Source of the DNA: Actinomycetes bacterium
GTDB taxonomy: Bacteria; Actinomycetota; Actinomycetes; S36-B12; UBA5976
Assembly (NCBI GenBank): GCA_021784375.1
Contig: JAJXSV010000020.1
Location: 1 to 17,342, forward strand
DNA length: 17,342 nt
Reading direction: 5' to 3'
The position numbers and the translations under genes are program-made. Positions 7,223 to 14,241 of this stretch are shown here, one piece after another (position 1 is the stretch's first letter; each line of letters begins with the position of its first letter). The notes under the pieces were generated by a model. It was given only the letters and a program-made list of their open reading frames with translations, was not told where the DNA came from and did no database searches.

Positions 7223-7561
7223 ATGGGGAACCGGGTCGCGGCAGTGACGGTTGCTGCGGATGGCGCCGTTGGTGGCGGCCTCGGCAGGGCGCACAGCATG
7301 GCGGTGGCCGGTGTCGTCGACGGTGTCATCGTTGACTGGCGTGTCGAGGAGGTTCGTTGGGATGCACTGCATGACGAAGGCGGCGAGGGTGCGCACCACG
7401 CGCGCATCGTGCGCTTCATGCGCGACCACGCGGTGACCGACGTGGTCGCCGCCCACGCGGGCCCGCCGATGCAGAACACGTTGGCCAAGCTGGGCGTGCG
7501 CCTGCACATGGGTGCCTCGGGCGATGCTCGTTCCGCCGTCCTCGCCGCGCTCGCGGAGTGA
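7223..7561 (+). CDS. NifX/NifB-type dinitrogenase FeMo-cofactor domain protein
   Basis: A 112-residue stand-alone domain of the dinitrogenase iron-molybdenum cofactor biosynthesis family (RNase H-like fold). Features seen: an N-terminal strand VAAVTVAADGAVGGGLGRAHSMAVAGVVDG, a central HHARIVRFMRDHAVTDVVAAHAGPPMQ, and C-terminal LGVRLHMGASGDARSAVLAAL. Relatives in nitrogen fixers bind FeMo-cofactor precursors, but many stand-alone copies occur in organisms without nitrogenase and have no defined role. No nif genes are present in this window, so a cofactor role is not supported here; a redox or metal-cluster accessory role is possible given the neighbours. The start is fixed by GAAGGAG at 7211-7217. 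A structured leader precedes it and tRNA-Thr follows. Confidence 0.85.
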   Translation: MGNRVAAVTVAADGAVGGGLGRAHSMAVAGVVDGVIVDWRVEEVRWDALHDEGGEGAHHARIVRFMRDHAVTDVVAAHAGPPMQNTLAKLGVRLHMGASGDARSAVLAALAE

Positions 7562-7563
7562 CG

Positions 7564-7593
7564 TTCGAAGCCGCTGGGGCACGCGGTTAGAAT
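7564..7593 (+). promoter_or_regulatory. Probable promoter of the tRNA-Thr gene
   Basis: TTCGAA (7564-7569) and a good -10 element TAGAAT (7588-7593) are separated by 18 bases. The -10 lies 10 bases before the tRNA 5' end. Confidence 0.5.
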
Positions 7594-7603
7594 CCGTGCC
7601 CAC

Positions 7604-7675
7604 GCCTCCTTAGCTCAGTGGTAGAGCACCCGCCTTGTAAGCGGAAGGTCCTCGGTTCAATCCCGAGAGGGGGCT
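7604..7675 (+). tRNA. tRNA-Thr (anticodon TGT)
   Basis: A 72-base cloverleaf. The acceptor stem GCCTCCT pairs with AGGGGGC (one T-G wobble) and is followed by discriminator T. The D arm is GCTC/GAGC; the anticodon loop is CTTGTAA (7634-7640) with anticodon TGT at 7636-7638; the T arm is CTCGG/CCGAG with loop TTCAATC. The top pair of the anticodon stem (27-43) is a C-A mismatch, the other four pairs being sound. No CCA is encoded. Confidence 0.97.
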
Positions 7676-7691
7676 CTCACGCGCTCCGCCG

Positions 7692-8507
7692 CTACGCCCA
7701 GACGGCCTGGCTGAGGCTCCGCTCCCTCCCCATGCCGAACCTCCACGTCATGCCGGCGGTGCTGAGGCTGAGCGCGAGGCCCAGCAGGCCGGCGCCGACG
7801 GCGCCCAGCGGTTGGGCGAAGAGCGCCATGGCCAGCGCGAACACGTAGTAGGCGGGGAGCCCACGGATCATGCCCCCCATGGTGGTGGCAGCGGCCTGCC
7901 GACCGTGCGATCGCAGGAGTACGAGCGACAGCGTCGAGCTCATGACCGGAACCGCTGCGAGGAAGCCACCTGCCTGCGGTCCCGCGAACTGCACGAGGAC
8001 CAGCACCGCCAGGACCACGATGGTGCTGAGCGCGATGGTGACGGCAGCGGGCACCTCCGCCCCGCTCCTGGCGCTGCCCGCTGCCTGTCGACTGGGCTGG
8101 ACGGCTCGCGTACCGATGATGAGGGCGATCGCACCGACGCCGGCGGCGATGGCCGGCGCGACGGCATGCAACAGCAGGGTGAGCAGGGCGTAGGTGCCGA
8201 GGCTGCCCAGGAGCGCGATGCTGGCGCCGCCTTTGCGCACTCCGGTCGCGAAGGCCACGCCGTAGGCGACCTGGGCCGCCAGGTAGGTGGAGGCGACGAG
8301 CCCGAAGGTCGCGGTCGCCGCATTGCCCAGGCCCATGGCCACGCCCACCCCGCCGATGGCCAACTGCACCGGCAGGGCAGCCACCAGGCCGGCCGCCTCG
8401 GGCCCCGCACGGCGCTGGGCGAGCAGTGCCAGGTACAGGACGAAGGGGGTGACGAGCGTCGGCAGGAGCAGCGCTTGCAGGTGCATGCCCGCAACGTAGG
8501 GAGCCAC
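7692..8507 (-). CDS. Multi-span membrane protein with two homologous halves
   Basis: A 271-residue hydrophobic protein with roughly eight or nine membrane helices. I do not recognise a named family. A 14-residue motif occurs twice, AGPEAAGLVAALPV at residues 34-47 and AGPQAGGFLAAVPV at 175-188, each at the start of a helix, so the protein looks like an internal duplication of a half-transporter of about 130-140 residues. A short hydrophilic linker (about 136-152) separates the halves. The start is uncertain: GTG at 8507 or ATG at 8486 (MHLQALLLP); neither has a convincing ribosome binding site. It is divergent from a LysR regulator with shared CATTGATCG half-sites, so it is probably that regulator's target and perhaps an exporter or permease of a small molecule (inference). 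Confidence 0.8.
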   Translation of the reverse strand: MAPYVAGMHLQALLLPTLVTPFVLYLALLAQRRAGPEAAGLVAALPVQLAIGGVGVAMGLGNAATATFGLVASTYLAAQVAYGVAFATGVRKGGASIALLGSLGTYALLTLLLHAVAPAIAAGVGAIALIIGTRAVQPSRQAAGSARSGAEVPAAVTIALSTIVVLAVLVLVQFAGPQAGGFLAAVPVMSSTLSLVLLRSHGRQAAATTMGGMIRGLPAYYVFALAMALFAQPLGAVGAGLLGLALSLSTAGMTWRFGMGRERSLSQAVWA

Positions 8508-8563
8508 ATTGATCGAAGCAACGCCTATCTGCTAAACCATTGATCGTGAAATACGATCAATGG
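8507..8563. promoter_or_regulatory. LysR-type operator region shared by the divergent pair
   Basis: CCATTGATCGT (8537-8547), five bases, and ACGATCAATGG (8553-8563) form a perfect 11-bp inverted repeat that contains an ATC-N9-GAT core typical of LysR boxes. A third half-site CATTGATCG at 8507-8515 repeats 8538-8546 with a 31-bp offset, about three helical turns. The palindrome covers both candidate start codons of the LysR gene, which suggests autorepression and probably a leaderless or nearly leaderless transcript. Confidence 0.75.
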
Positions 8564-9475
8564 CCGCGCCTCGAGTTGCGGCAACTGGAGACCTTCCGCG
8601 CCATCGCGACAACCGGTTCATTCCATGCCGCGGCCGAGCAGCTCGGTCACGCGCAATCGGTGGTCAGCCAGCAGCTCAGGACGCTGGAGACGGTGGTGGG
8701 GGCGCGCCTGCTGGATCGCGGCAGGGGAAGGCGGTCCGTCTCCCTCACCGAGGCCGGGACGGTCCTGCTGCGCCACGCCGAGGCCATCGCGGCGCGCGTG
8801 AACGCCGCCCGAGCTGACCTCCAGGCCATAGCCGAGGGGAGCTCGGGCACCTTGCGCGTGGGCACGTACCAGAGCGTGAGCGCGCGCATCCTGCCCTCGG
8901 TGCTCCGATTGTTCGCCGAGCGCTGGCCGGGCGTCGGCATCGAAGTGCGCGAGAGCGCGGAGGACCGTGCGCTCCTGCCGCAGGTGGAGGCGGGCGAACT
9001 CGATCTCGCGTTCACCGCACTGCCGATCGCCAACGAGCCGTTCGAGGCCGTCGAAGTGCTGCGTGACCGTTGGTTCCTGCTCACGCAACCGGATTCCCCG
9101 CTCGTGAGCCAGGCAAGTCCCCTGGCCGTGCTGGCGCTGCAGGGCCTGCCGCTGCTGGGCTATGGCACGACGAGTGGCGTGCAGATCCTCCTCGAGGAGT
9201 ACCTGCGCGGCAGCGGACTGTCGCCGAACCTCATCTTCCGGACCAACGACAACGTGGCCATCCACGAACTGGTGGCGAGCGGCTTCGGCAGCGCGCTCAT
9301 GCCGGCGCTCGCGGTGAACGCCGATGATCAGCGCGTCGCCTGCATACCGCTGGACATTCCCCCTCGCTCGATCGCGATCGCCTGGCACGGGGGCCGCACC
9401 ATGTCGCCCGCTTCCCGCGCCTTCATCGAGACCGTGCAACAGGTGTGCACCGGGTTGGGCGCGGAAGCCTCCTGA
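8546..9475 (+). CDS. LysR-family transcriptional regulator
   Basis: A 309-residue regulator (311 if TTG at 8540 is used). The N-terminal winged helix reads LELRQLETFRAIATTGSFHAAAEQLG, then AQSVVSQQLRTLETVVGARLLDR and VSLTEAG, the standard LysR signature. A linker helix leads to a periplasmic-binding-like effector domain starting near GTLRVGTYQSV and containing the GFGSALMPALAV segment. The inducer is unknown. There is no ribosome binding site in front of either GTG 8546 or TTG 8540, and both lie inside an 11-bp palindrome. The obvious target is the divergent membrane protein. An imperfectly supported small hairpin lies at its stop codon, and the P-type ATPase gene starts 88 bp further on in the same direction, so limited read-through is possible. 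Confidence 0.93.
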   Translation: MKYDQWPRLELRQLETFRAIATTGSFHAAAEQLGHAQSVVSQQLRTLETVVGARLLDRGRGRRSVSLTEAGTVLLRHAEAIAARVNAARADLQAIAEGSSGTLRVGTYQSVSARILPSVLRLFAERWPGVGIEVRESAEDRALLPQVEAGELDLAFTALPIANEPFEAVEVLRDRWFLLTQPDSPLVSQASPLAVLALQGLPLLGYGTTSGVQILLEEYLRGSGLSPNLIFRTNDNVAIHELVASGFGSALMPALAVNADDQRVACIPLDIPPRSIAIAWHGGRTMSPASRAFIETVQQVCTGLGAEAS

Positions 9476-9487
9476 CGGACTGTCAGG
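9471..9487 (+). terminator. Small hairpin at the LysR stop codon
   Basis: CCTGAC (9471-9476), a five-base loop and GTCAGG (9482-9487) form a perfect six-pair stem that includes the TGA stop. It is short and lacks a T tract, so it is a weak terminator at best. Confidence 0.3.
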
Positions 9488-9563
9488 CTCCGCAAGGGTC
9501 GCAGTCCCCGTGCAATCGCCACCGATTCAGGCTGGAATGGCGGTACGTCCGGGGAAGGTGCGC

Positions 9564-12122
9564 ATGAGCGAGGGTCTGGAGCCGGGGCAGGTGCTCGGCC
9601 TCAGCGCCGAGGAGGCCACGCGCCGGCTCACCGAAGACGGCCCCAACGAGCTGCCGTCGGCGAAGCCGCGCAACCTGTGGCAGCAGACGATCGACGTCAT
9701 GCGCGAGCCCATGCTCATGCTCCTGGTCGGCGCGGCCGTCATCAACTTCATCCTCTCCGAGAAGCTGGACGGCCTCATCCTCGGCACCTTCGTGCTCGTC
9801 GTGGTCGCCATCTCCATCTATCAGGAGCACAAGACCGAGAGCGCCCTGATCGCCCTGCGCGACCTGTCCGCGCCGCGCGCCCTGGTGCTGCGCGACGGCC
9901 AACGCATCCGCGTTCCGGGCACCGAGGTGGTGCGCGGCGATCATGTGCTGCTCGTCGAGGGCGACCGCGTTCCGGCTGATGGCGTGCTCATCACGAGCGC
10001 GAGCTTCTCCGTCGACGAGTCCACGCTCACGGGTGAGGCGGTTCCTGTGCGCAAGCGCGCGGCCGGTGCGGGGGCGGCGCGCGCCGGCATGGGCCGACCC
10101 GGCGGTGATGACACGCCGTGGGTGTTCTCGGGCACCTTGGTCGTGAGGGGGCACGGACTGGCGGTCATCGAGCAGACGGGCGCGAGCACCGAACTGGGGC
10201 GCATCGGCAAGGCGCTGGGGTCCATCGAGGTGCAACGGACCCCACTGCAGCGCGAGGTCGATCGCCTGGTTCGGGTGGTGGCGCTGGCGGGTGCGGTGGC
10301 AGCCACCGCAGTGGTCGTCGTCTACGGGCTGACGCGTGGCCACTGGTTGGCAGGGCTGCTCGCAGGCATCGCCGCGGCCATGGCCATGCTGCCCGAGGAG
10401 TTCCCCGTGGTGCTCACGGTGTTCCTGGCCATGGGCGCCTGGCGCATGTCGCAGAAGCACGTGCTCACGCGTCGCTCGCCCGTGATGGAGACGCTGGGCT
10501 CTGCGACGGTGATCTGTGTCGACAAGACGGGCACCCTCACCATGAATCGGATGACGGTGCAGGACCTCGTCTGTGGAGGCGTCCAGCACGTGCTCGACGA
10601 GCGGCCACTGCCGGAGGCCTTCCATGCGATCGCCGAGTACGCGGTGCTGGCCTCGCCCATCAACCCCTTCGATCCTATGGACAGGGCCTTCCACGCCCTT
10701 GGTGGCGAGTACCTCGTGGAGACGGGTCGGCTCCATCCCGACTGGCAGTTGGTCAGGGAGTACCCCTTGTCCGAGGGCCTGATGGCGCTTGCCCACGCCT
10801 GGCGGACCCCCGTGCATCCGCACTACGTGATCGCCGCCAAGGGCGCTCCGGAGGCCATCGCCACCCTCTGCCGCTTCGATGACGCGCGCCGCGCACGCCT
10901 GATCGCGGAAGTCGAGGCCGCCACTGAGAATGGCCAACGCGTGCTCGCCGTGGCCCGCGCCACCTACGACGGGGCCAGCGATCTGCCGGAGGAGCAGCGG
11001 GCCTTCGCGTTCGACTACCTGGGTCTCGCGGGCCTCCATGATCCCGTGAGGCCTGGCGTGGCGACCGCGGTACGGGACTGTGAGCGCGCAGGCGTGCGCA
11101 CGGTCATGATCACCGGTGACTACCCGGGTACGGCCATGGCGATTGCGCGTGAGATCGGCCTGCATCACGAGGCGGGCTTCATCACCGGTCCCGAGCTGGA
11201 CGCCATGTCGGAGGGCGAACTCGCAGCGCGCGTGCGCACTGTGAGCGTCTTCGCGCGCATGGTGCCGGAGCAGAAGCTGCAGTTGGTGCGGGCCCTGAAG
11301 GCGAACGGCGAGGTGGTGGGCATGACCGGCGACGGTGTGAACGATGCACCGGCGTTGCGCGCGGCCGACATCGGGATCGCGATGGGCGCGCGTGGCACCG
11401 ACGTCGCCCGCGAGTCAGCGGCACTCGTCATCACCGATGACGACTTCTCCTCCATCGCGAGTGGTGTCCGCCAGGGCCGCGGCATCTTCGACAATCTGCG
11501 CAAGGCCATGACCTACGTGATCGCGGTGCATGTGCCGATCTTCGGCATGGCATTGGTTCCCGTGTTCGTCGCAGACTGGCCACTCGTGCTGCTGCCGTTG
11601 CAGATCGCACTGCTGGAACTCATCATCGACCCCGCCTGCTCGGTGGTGTTCGAGGCCGAGCAGATCGACCCCCACATCATGGACCGGCCCCCGCGGGGGG
11701 TCGGCGCTCCCATGTTCGATCGGCGCACGCTGCTGCTCGCAGTCGCCCAGGGGGCCTCGATGTTGGCGGCGATCCTTGCCGTCTACCTGTGGGCGGTGTT
11801 CAGCGGATGCGAGGAGAGTGTGGTGCGCTCCTGCGCGTTCGTGACGCTCGTCGTCGGCAATGTCCTGCTCATCCTGGTGAATCGCTCCCATCGGCTGTCG
11901 GCAGTCGCGACGCTCCGGAAGCGCGCAAATCCCACGGTGAAGTGGATCGTCACCGGCGCCGCCTTCATGCTGATCGGCATGCTCGGGACGCCCGCCCTGC
12001 GCGCGTCCTTCCACCTGGGAGCGCTGACTCCGGGCGAGGCGCTCGTCTCGGTGCTGGCGGGCATCGTCGGGGTGTCGTGGTTCGAGGTCCACAAGGCGCT
12101 GGCGCCGGGATCCGGCAGCTGA
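9564..12122 (+). CDS. P-type cation-transporting ATPase (P2-like, PEEFP subgroup)
   Basis: An 852-residue ion pump. In order: an N-terminal cation-ATPase domain (LSAEEATRRLTEDGPNELP), TM1-2, an actuator domain with TLTGEAVPV, TM3-4 containing MLPEEFPVVLTVFLAMGAW, the phosphorylation site DKTGTLTMNRMTV (Asp320), a nucleotide-binding domain, the hinge MTGDGVNDAPALRAADIGIAMG, and a C-terminal TM block with LELIIDPACSVVFEAEQ in TM6. No heavy-metal CPC motif and no N-terminal CxxC domain, so it is not a copper/zinc pump. The TM4 motif is PEEFP rather than the PEGLP of calcium pumps, so the transported ion cannot be assigned; Ca2+ or another divalent ion is a guess. The start is the ATG with GGGAAGGTG at 9552-9560; the open frame continues upstream within the LysR gene in another frame, which is not coding for this protein. 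Confidence 0.93.
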   Translation: MSEGLEPGQVLGLSAEEATRRLTEDGPNELPSAKPRNLWQQTIDVMREPMLMLLVGAAVINFILSEKLDGLILGTFVLVVVAISIYQEHKTESALIALRDLSAPRALVLRDGQRIRVPGTEVVRGDHVLLVEGDRVPADGVLITSASFSVDESTLTGEAVPVRKRAAGAGAARAGMGRPGGDDTPWVFSGTLVVRGHGLAVIEQTGASTELGRIGKALGSIEVQRTPLQREVDRLVRVVALAGAVAATAVVVVYGLTRGHWLAGLLAGIAAAMAMLPEEFPVVLTVFLAMGAWRMSQKHVLTRRSPVMETLGSATVICVDKTGTLTMNRMTVQDLVCGGVQHVLDERPLPEAFHAIAEYAVLASPINPFDPMDRAFHALGGEYLVETGRLHPDWQLVREYPLSEGLMALAHAWRTPVHPHYVIAAKGAPEAIATLCRFDDARRARLIAEVEAATENGQRVLAVARATYDGASDLPEEQRAFAFDYLGLAGLHDPVRPGVATAVRDCERAGVRTVMITGDYPGTAMAIAREIGLHHEAGFITGPELDAMSEGELAARVRTVSVFARMVPEQKLQLVRALKANGEVVGMTGDGVNDAPALRAADIGIAMGARGTDVARESAALVITDDDFSSIASGVRQGRGIFDNLRKAMTYVIAVHVPIFGMALVPVFVADWPLVLLPLQIALLELIIDPACSVVFEAEQIDPHIMDRPPRGVGAPMFDRRTLLLAVAQGASMLAAILAVYLWAVFSGCEESVVRSCAFVTLVVGNVLLILVNRSHRLSAVATLRKRANPTVKWIVTGAAFMLIGMLGTPALRASFHLGALTPGEALVSVLAGIVGVSWFEVHKALAPGSGS

Positions 12123-12136
12123 ACGCCTCCCGGACG

Positions 12137-12151
12137 GGTGCCGCGAGCACC
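12137..12151. terminator. Short hairpin between convergent genes
   Basis: GGTGC (12137-12141) and GCACC (12147-12151) pair around a five-base loop in the 28-bp gap between the ATPase stop and the stop of the facing membrane protein. It could act on both strands but is weak. Confidence 0.35.
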
Positions 12152-13335
12152 TACTTGCGGCGCCTGCGCCAGCCGTGCTTCACCGAATTGGGCAGCTTCA
12201 GCACCAGTTCCTGTGTCGGCGGTCCCGGTTCCGGCACCTCGCGCAGCGCGGGCGCAGAGTGGTCCAGGGAGTCGGCCATGCGACCCAGCGTGGTGGCGAT
12301 GTACATGCCGTGGCCGAACTGCTCGGAGTCGACCTGGGAGCGATCCTCGAGCAGTTGCTCGCTGAGATCGACGCCGGCCTGGCGCACATCCTCCGTCACC
12401 GCCGGGTCCAGCGGCAGGTCATCGGCATCGTGCAACTCGACCACGCTCGCGCTCATTGCGTAGCTGGCGGTGGACAGGGCGTCGGCGATCTGCTGGTTCA
12501 AGGACATGGGGAGCGCGCCCTCGACCGCCGAGTCGTAGAGCGTGCGCGCGATGTTCCGGACCTGCTCCACCGCGTGGTCGAGCGCGACCGCCCGCATGTA
12601 CAGGTCGTCGGCCTCCGCGCGCACGGCGAGCGGGAACCACCGGGAGTAGGCACGCGCCTCCGTCGCCTGCGCGCGCACACGGGGGACACGCGCCACGAGC
12701 ACGCGGCCCTTGGCCAGCCATTGGGCCGCCTCCTGGCGCTCGAAGCCGTCGGATACGCCGTGCGCCATCACGCCGAGCAACTCCGCGGCCGAGATGGCGA
12801 GCTGTGAGATCTCGTCAATGGTGCGGCCCGCGGGCGACTTGGGGTGCGAGAAGTACGACAGCACGATGGCGATCACCGTGCCGATGATGATGGACAGCAG
12901 GCGGTGCCAGGCCGTGTTCTCCGGCAACCCCGGCCCGATGACGATGAGGGCGGTGATGACGACGTTGATGGCGGCCGCGCTCCCCAGCCGCAGCGCCCTC
13001 GCGCCCACCGACGCCAGGCCCACGGTGATCCCCACGGTGATGAATCCGAGCCCGAACACGGCCTCGCTCAGCAGGCCGATGCCCGCCCCGATGGAGGTGC
13101 CGAGGATCTGCGAGAAGCCCTCGCGCACCGACTTGTGGACCGATACCTGCACGGTGAGGATGGCGGCGATGGCTGCGGTGACCCCGTTGCGGGGGAGGAT
13201 GGCGTCCCCCACGATCCAGGCCAGGGCGCCGGCGGAGGAGGTCACGAGCACCTGCCGCACCCAGCGCCAACGGTCGGTGAAGAGCCGCACCAGGCGGCTG
13301 TTCACGAGGCGATCAAGAAGGGCCGGTCTCTGCAT
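12151..13335 (-). CDS. Aromatic acid exporter (ArAE/FUSC-like) membrane protein
   Basis: A 394-residue protein with an N-terminal membrane half and a long cytoplasmic C-terminal half, the layout of the aromatic acid exporter/FUSC-like group. About six helices lie within residues 25-165, including TSSAGALAWIVGDAIL, VTAAIAAILTVQVSVHKSVREG, ILGTSIGAGIGLLSEAVFG, AAINVVITALIVIG and LLSIIIGTVIAIVLSYFSHP. From about residue 175 it is helical, soluble and acidic, and it ends in a basic HGWRRRRK tail. Family members are thought to export small aromatic acids or related weak acids; the substrate here is unknown. The ATG at 13335 is preferred because GGAG sits at the right distance upstream and the first residues (MQRPALLDRLVNSRLV) look like a normal N-terminus; an open frame to 13380 exists. 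Convergent with the ATPase. Confidence 0.85.
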   Translation of the reverse strand: MQRPALLDRLVNSRLVRLFTDRWRWVRQVLVTSSAGALAWIVGDAILPRNGVTAAIAAILTVQVSVHKSVREGFSQILGTSIGAGIGLLSEAVFGLGFITVGITVGLASVGARALRLGSAAAINVVITALIVIGPGLPENTAWHRLLSIIIGTVIAIVLSYFSHPKSPAGRTIDEISQLAISAAELLGVMAHGVSDGFERQEAAQWLAKGRVLVARVPRVRAQATEARAYSRWFPLAVRAEADDLYMRAVALDHAVEQVRNIARTLYDSAVEGALPMSLNQQIADALSTASYAMSASVVELHDADDLPLDPAVTEDVRQAGVDLSEQLLEDRSQVDSEQFGHGMYIATTLGRMADSLDHSAPALREVPEPGPPTQELVLKLPNSVKHGWRRRRK

Positions 13336-13437
13336 GGGGTCTCCGGTGCGCAGCCTTCCATGACGGCTCGCTCGGGGCACCCTGCCCAGGGTCCGGGGGC
13401 CACGCAGGAGGCTGCAGCCGGCCCGGAGGAGGGGCTA

Positions 13438-13467
13438 ATGACAACGGTGTTGTTCGTCGTCTATCCT
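13438..13467 (+). promoter_or_regulatory. Possible promoter (or alternative start) of the DUF3263 gene
   Basis: ATGACA (13438-13443), an 18-base spacer and TATCCT (13462-13467) resemble -35 and -10 elements, with a predicted transcript start about 25 bases before ATG 13501. The same ATG at 13438 is also an in-frame start preceded by GGAGG at 13425-13429, so the segment may instead encode a 21-residue extension. Confidence 0.35.
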
Positions 13468-13500
13468 CAGGGGATCGACTTCGGCAGAGGGAGTACGGGT

Positions 13501-13788
13501 ATGGAAGCGGCTCGCGAGTTCGACGCATCCGCCCAAGGTGGCCTGTCCGAGCGTGACGCCCGCATCCTCGAGTTCGAGCACACGTGGTGGCAGTACCCGG
13601 GCGCCAAGGAGGAAGCCATCCGTGAGATGTTCGAGATGAGCGCCACCCGCTACTACCAGGTGCTCAACGCGATCATCGACATGCCGGCCGCCCTGGAGCA
13701 GTCCCCGATGCTCGTGAAGCGGCTCCGTCGCATGCGCGATGCGCGTCAGCAGGCTCGCTCCGCCAAGCGGGTCGGCCTCACCAACTGA
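13501..13788 (+). CDS. DUF3263 family protein
   Basis: A 95-residue acidic-to-basic small protein of the actinobacterial DUF3263 family. The conserved block is LSERDARILEFEHTWWQYPGAKEEAIREMFEMSATRYYQVLN, followed by a basic tail (VKRLRRMRDARQQARSAKR). The SATRYYQVLNAII segment resembles the recognition helix region of a helix-turn-helix, so a DNA-binding or sigma-associated role is plausible but unproven. The ATG at 13501 has AGAGGGA eight bases upstream and gives the usual family length; ATG 13438 with a stronger GGAGG would give 116 residues. The gene is followed by a small hairpin and then the cold-shock gene on the same strand. Confidence 0.85.
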   Translation: MEAAREFDASAQGGLSERDARILEFEHTWWQYPGAKEEAIREMFEMSATRYYQVLNAIIDMPAALEQSPMLVKRLRRMRDARQQARSAKRVGLTN

Positions 13789-13799
13789 CCTGCTCCACG

Positions 13800-13816
13800 A
13801 TCTTCCGCAGGAAGAT
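13800..13816 (+). terminator. Hairpin after the DUF3263 gene
   Basis: ATCTTCC (13800-13806) and GGAAGAT (13810-13816) form a perfect seven-pair stem with a three-base loop, 12 bases after the stop. A second small stem CCCC/GGGG follows at 13823-13834. Confidence 0.5.
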
Positions 13817-13851
13817 TCGCCGCCCCACTAGGGGAACACGGCCCGGCGCGC

Positions 13852-13857
13852 TACGCT
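13852..13857 (+). promoter_or_regulatory. Possible -10 element of the cold-shock gene
   Basis: TACGCT fits the TAnnnT pattern of actinobacterial -10 boxes, but no convincing -35 is visible. If used, the transcript would have a leader of about 95 bases. Confidence 0.3.
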
Positions 13858-13912
13858 TCGGGCGGTCCAAATCGCTTTTCCTGCTTCCGTGGGCACTGCA
13901 CGACGAACGACC

Positions 13913-13935
13913 CGGCTCGGCCGTGGGCCGAGCTG
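13913..13935 (+). other. Stable hairpin in the cold-shock mRNA leader
   Basis: GCTCGGCC (13915-13922) and GGCCGAGC (13926-13933) pair perfectly around a GTG loop, extended by a wobble and a C-G pair. It ends about 11 bases before the ribosome binding site, so it could affect temperature-dependent translation. Confidence 0.5.
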
Positions 13936-13958
13936 CCCCATGAAGTAAGGAAACATGC

Positions 13959-14174
13959 ATGTCTACACCGGTTACTGGAACGGTGAAGTGGTTCAACTCC
14001 GAGAAGGGCTACGGCTTCCTCTCGGTTGATGGCACTGATCGCGACGTCTTCGTTCACCACACCGCCATCGTCATGGACGGCTTCCGTGTGCTCGAGCAGG
14101 ACCAGCGCGTCGAGTTCGACATCGTCGACGGACCCAAGGGTCCGCAGGCGGGTAACGTCAAGCTCGCCAGCTGA
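13959..14174 (+). CDS. Cold-shock protein (CspA family)
   Basis: A 71-residue single cold-shock domain that binds single-stranded nucleic acid and acts as an RNA chaperone. It has [18 protein letters not shown] (RNP1-like KGYGFL) and DVFVHHTAI (RNP2), then a C-terminal strand [11 protein letters not shown]. Length is typical (66-72). The ribosome binding site is TAAGGA at about 13946-13951. An overlapping ATG at 13955 is out of frame. A structured leader precedes it and a very strong terminator follows, so it is a single-gene transcript next to groEL. Confidence 0.96.
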   Translation: MSTPVTGTVKWFNSEKGYGFLSVDGTDRDVFVHHTAIVMDGFRVLEQDQRVEFDIVDGPKGPQAGNVKLAS

Positions 14175-14189
14175 CGCCACATCAAGCGC

Positions 14190-14223
14190 AAGCGGGCGGT
14201 CCCCCTCGGGGGGCCGCCCGCTT
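14190..14223 (+). terminator. Strong terminator after the cold-shock gene
   Basis: Sixteen pairs (14190-14205 with 14208-14223) with one T-G wobble form an almost uninterrupted stem, followed by a short pyrimidine-rich CCTTGTG. It insulates groEL regulation from the cold-shock gene. Confidence 0.85.
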
Positions 14224-14241
14224 CCTTGTGCCCGCTTCCGG

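Noticed and set aside
9324..9563. Upstream extension of the P-type ATPase frame
   Set aside because: It overlaps the LysR gene in another frame and lacks ATPase homology; ATG 9564 has a good ribosome site.
12844..13500. Long plus-strand open frame running into DUF3263
   Set aside because: It is antisense to the exporter-like gene; only the part from 13501 (or 13438) matches a protein family.
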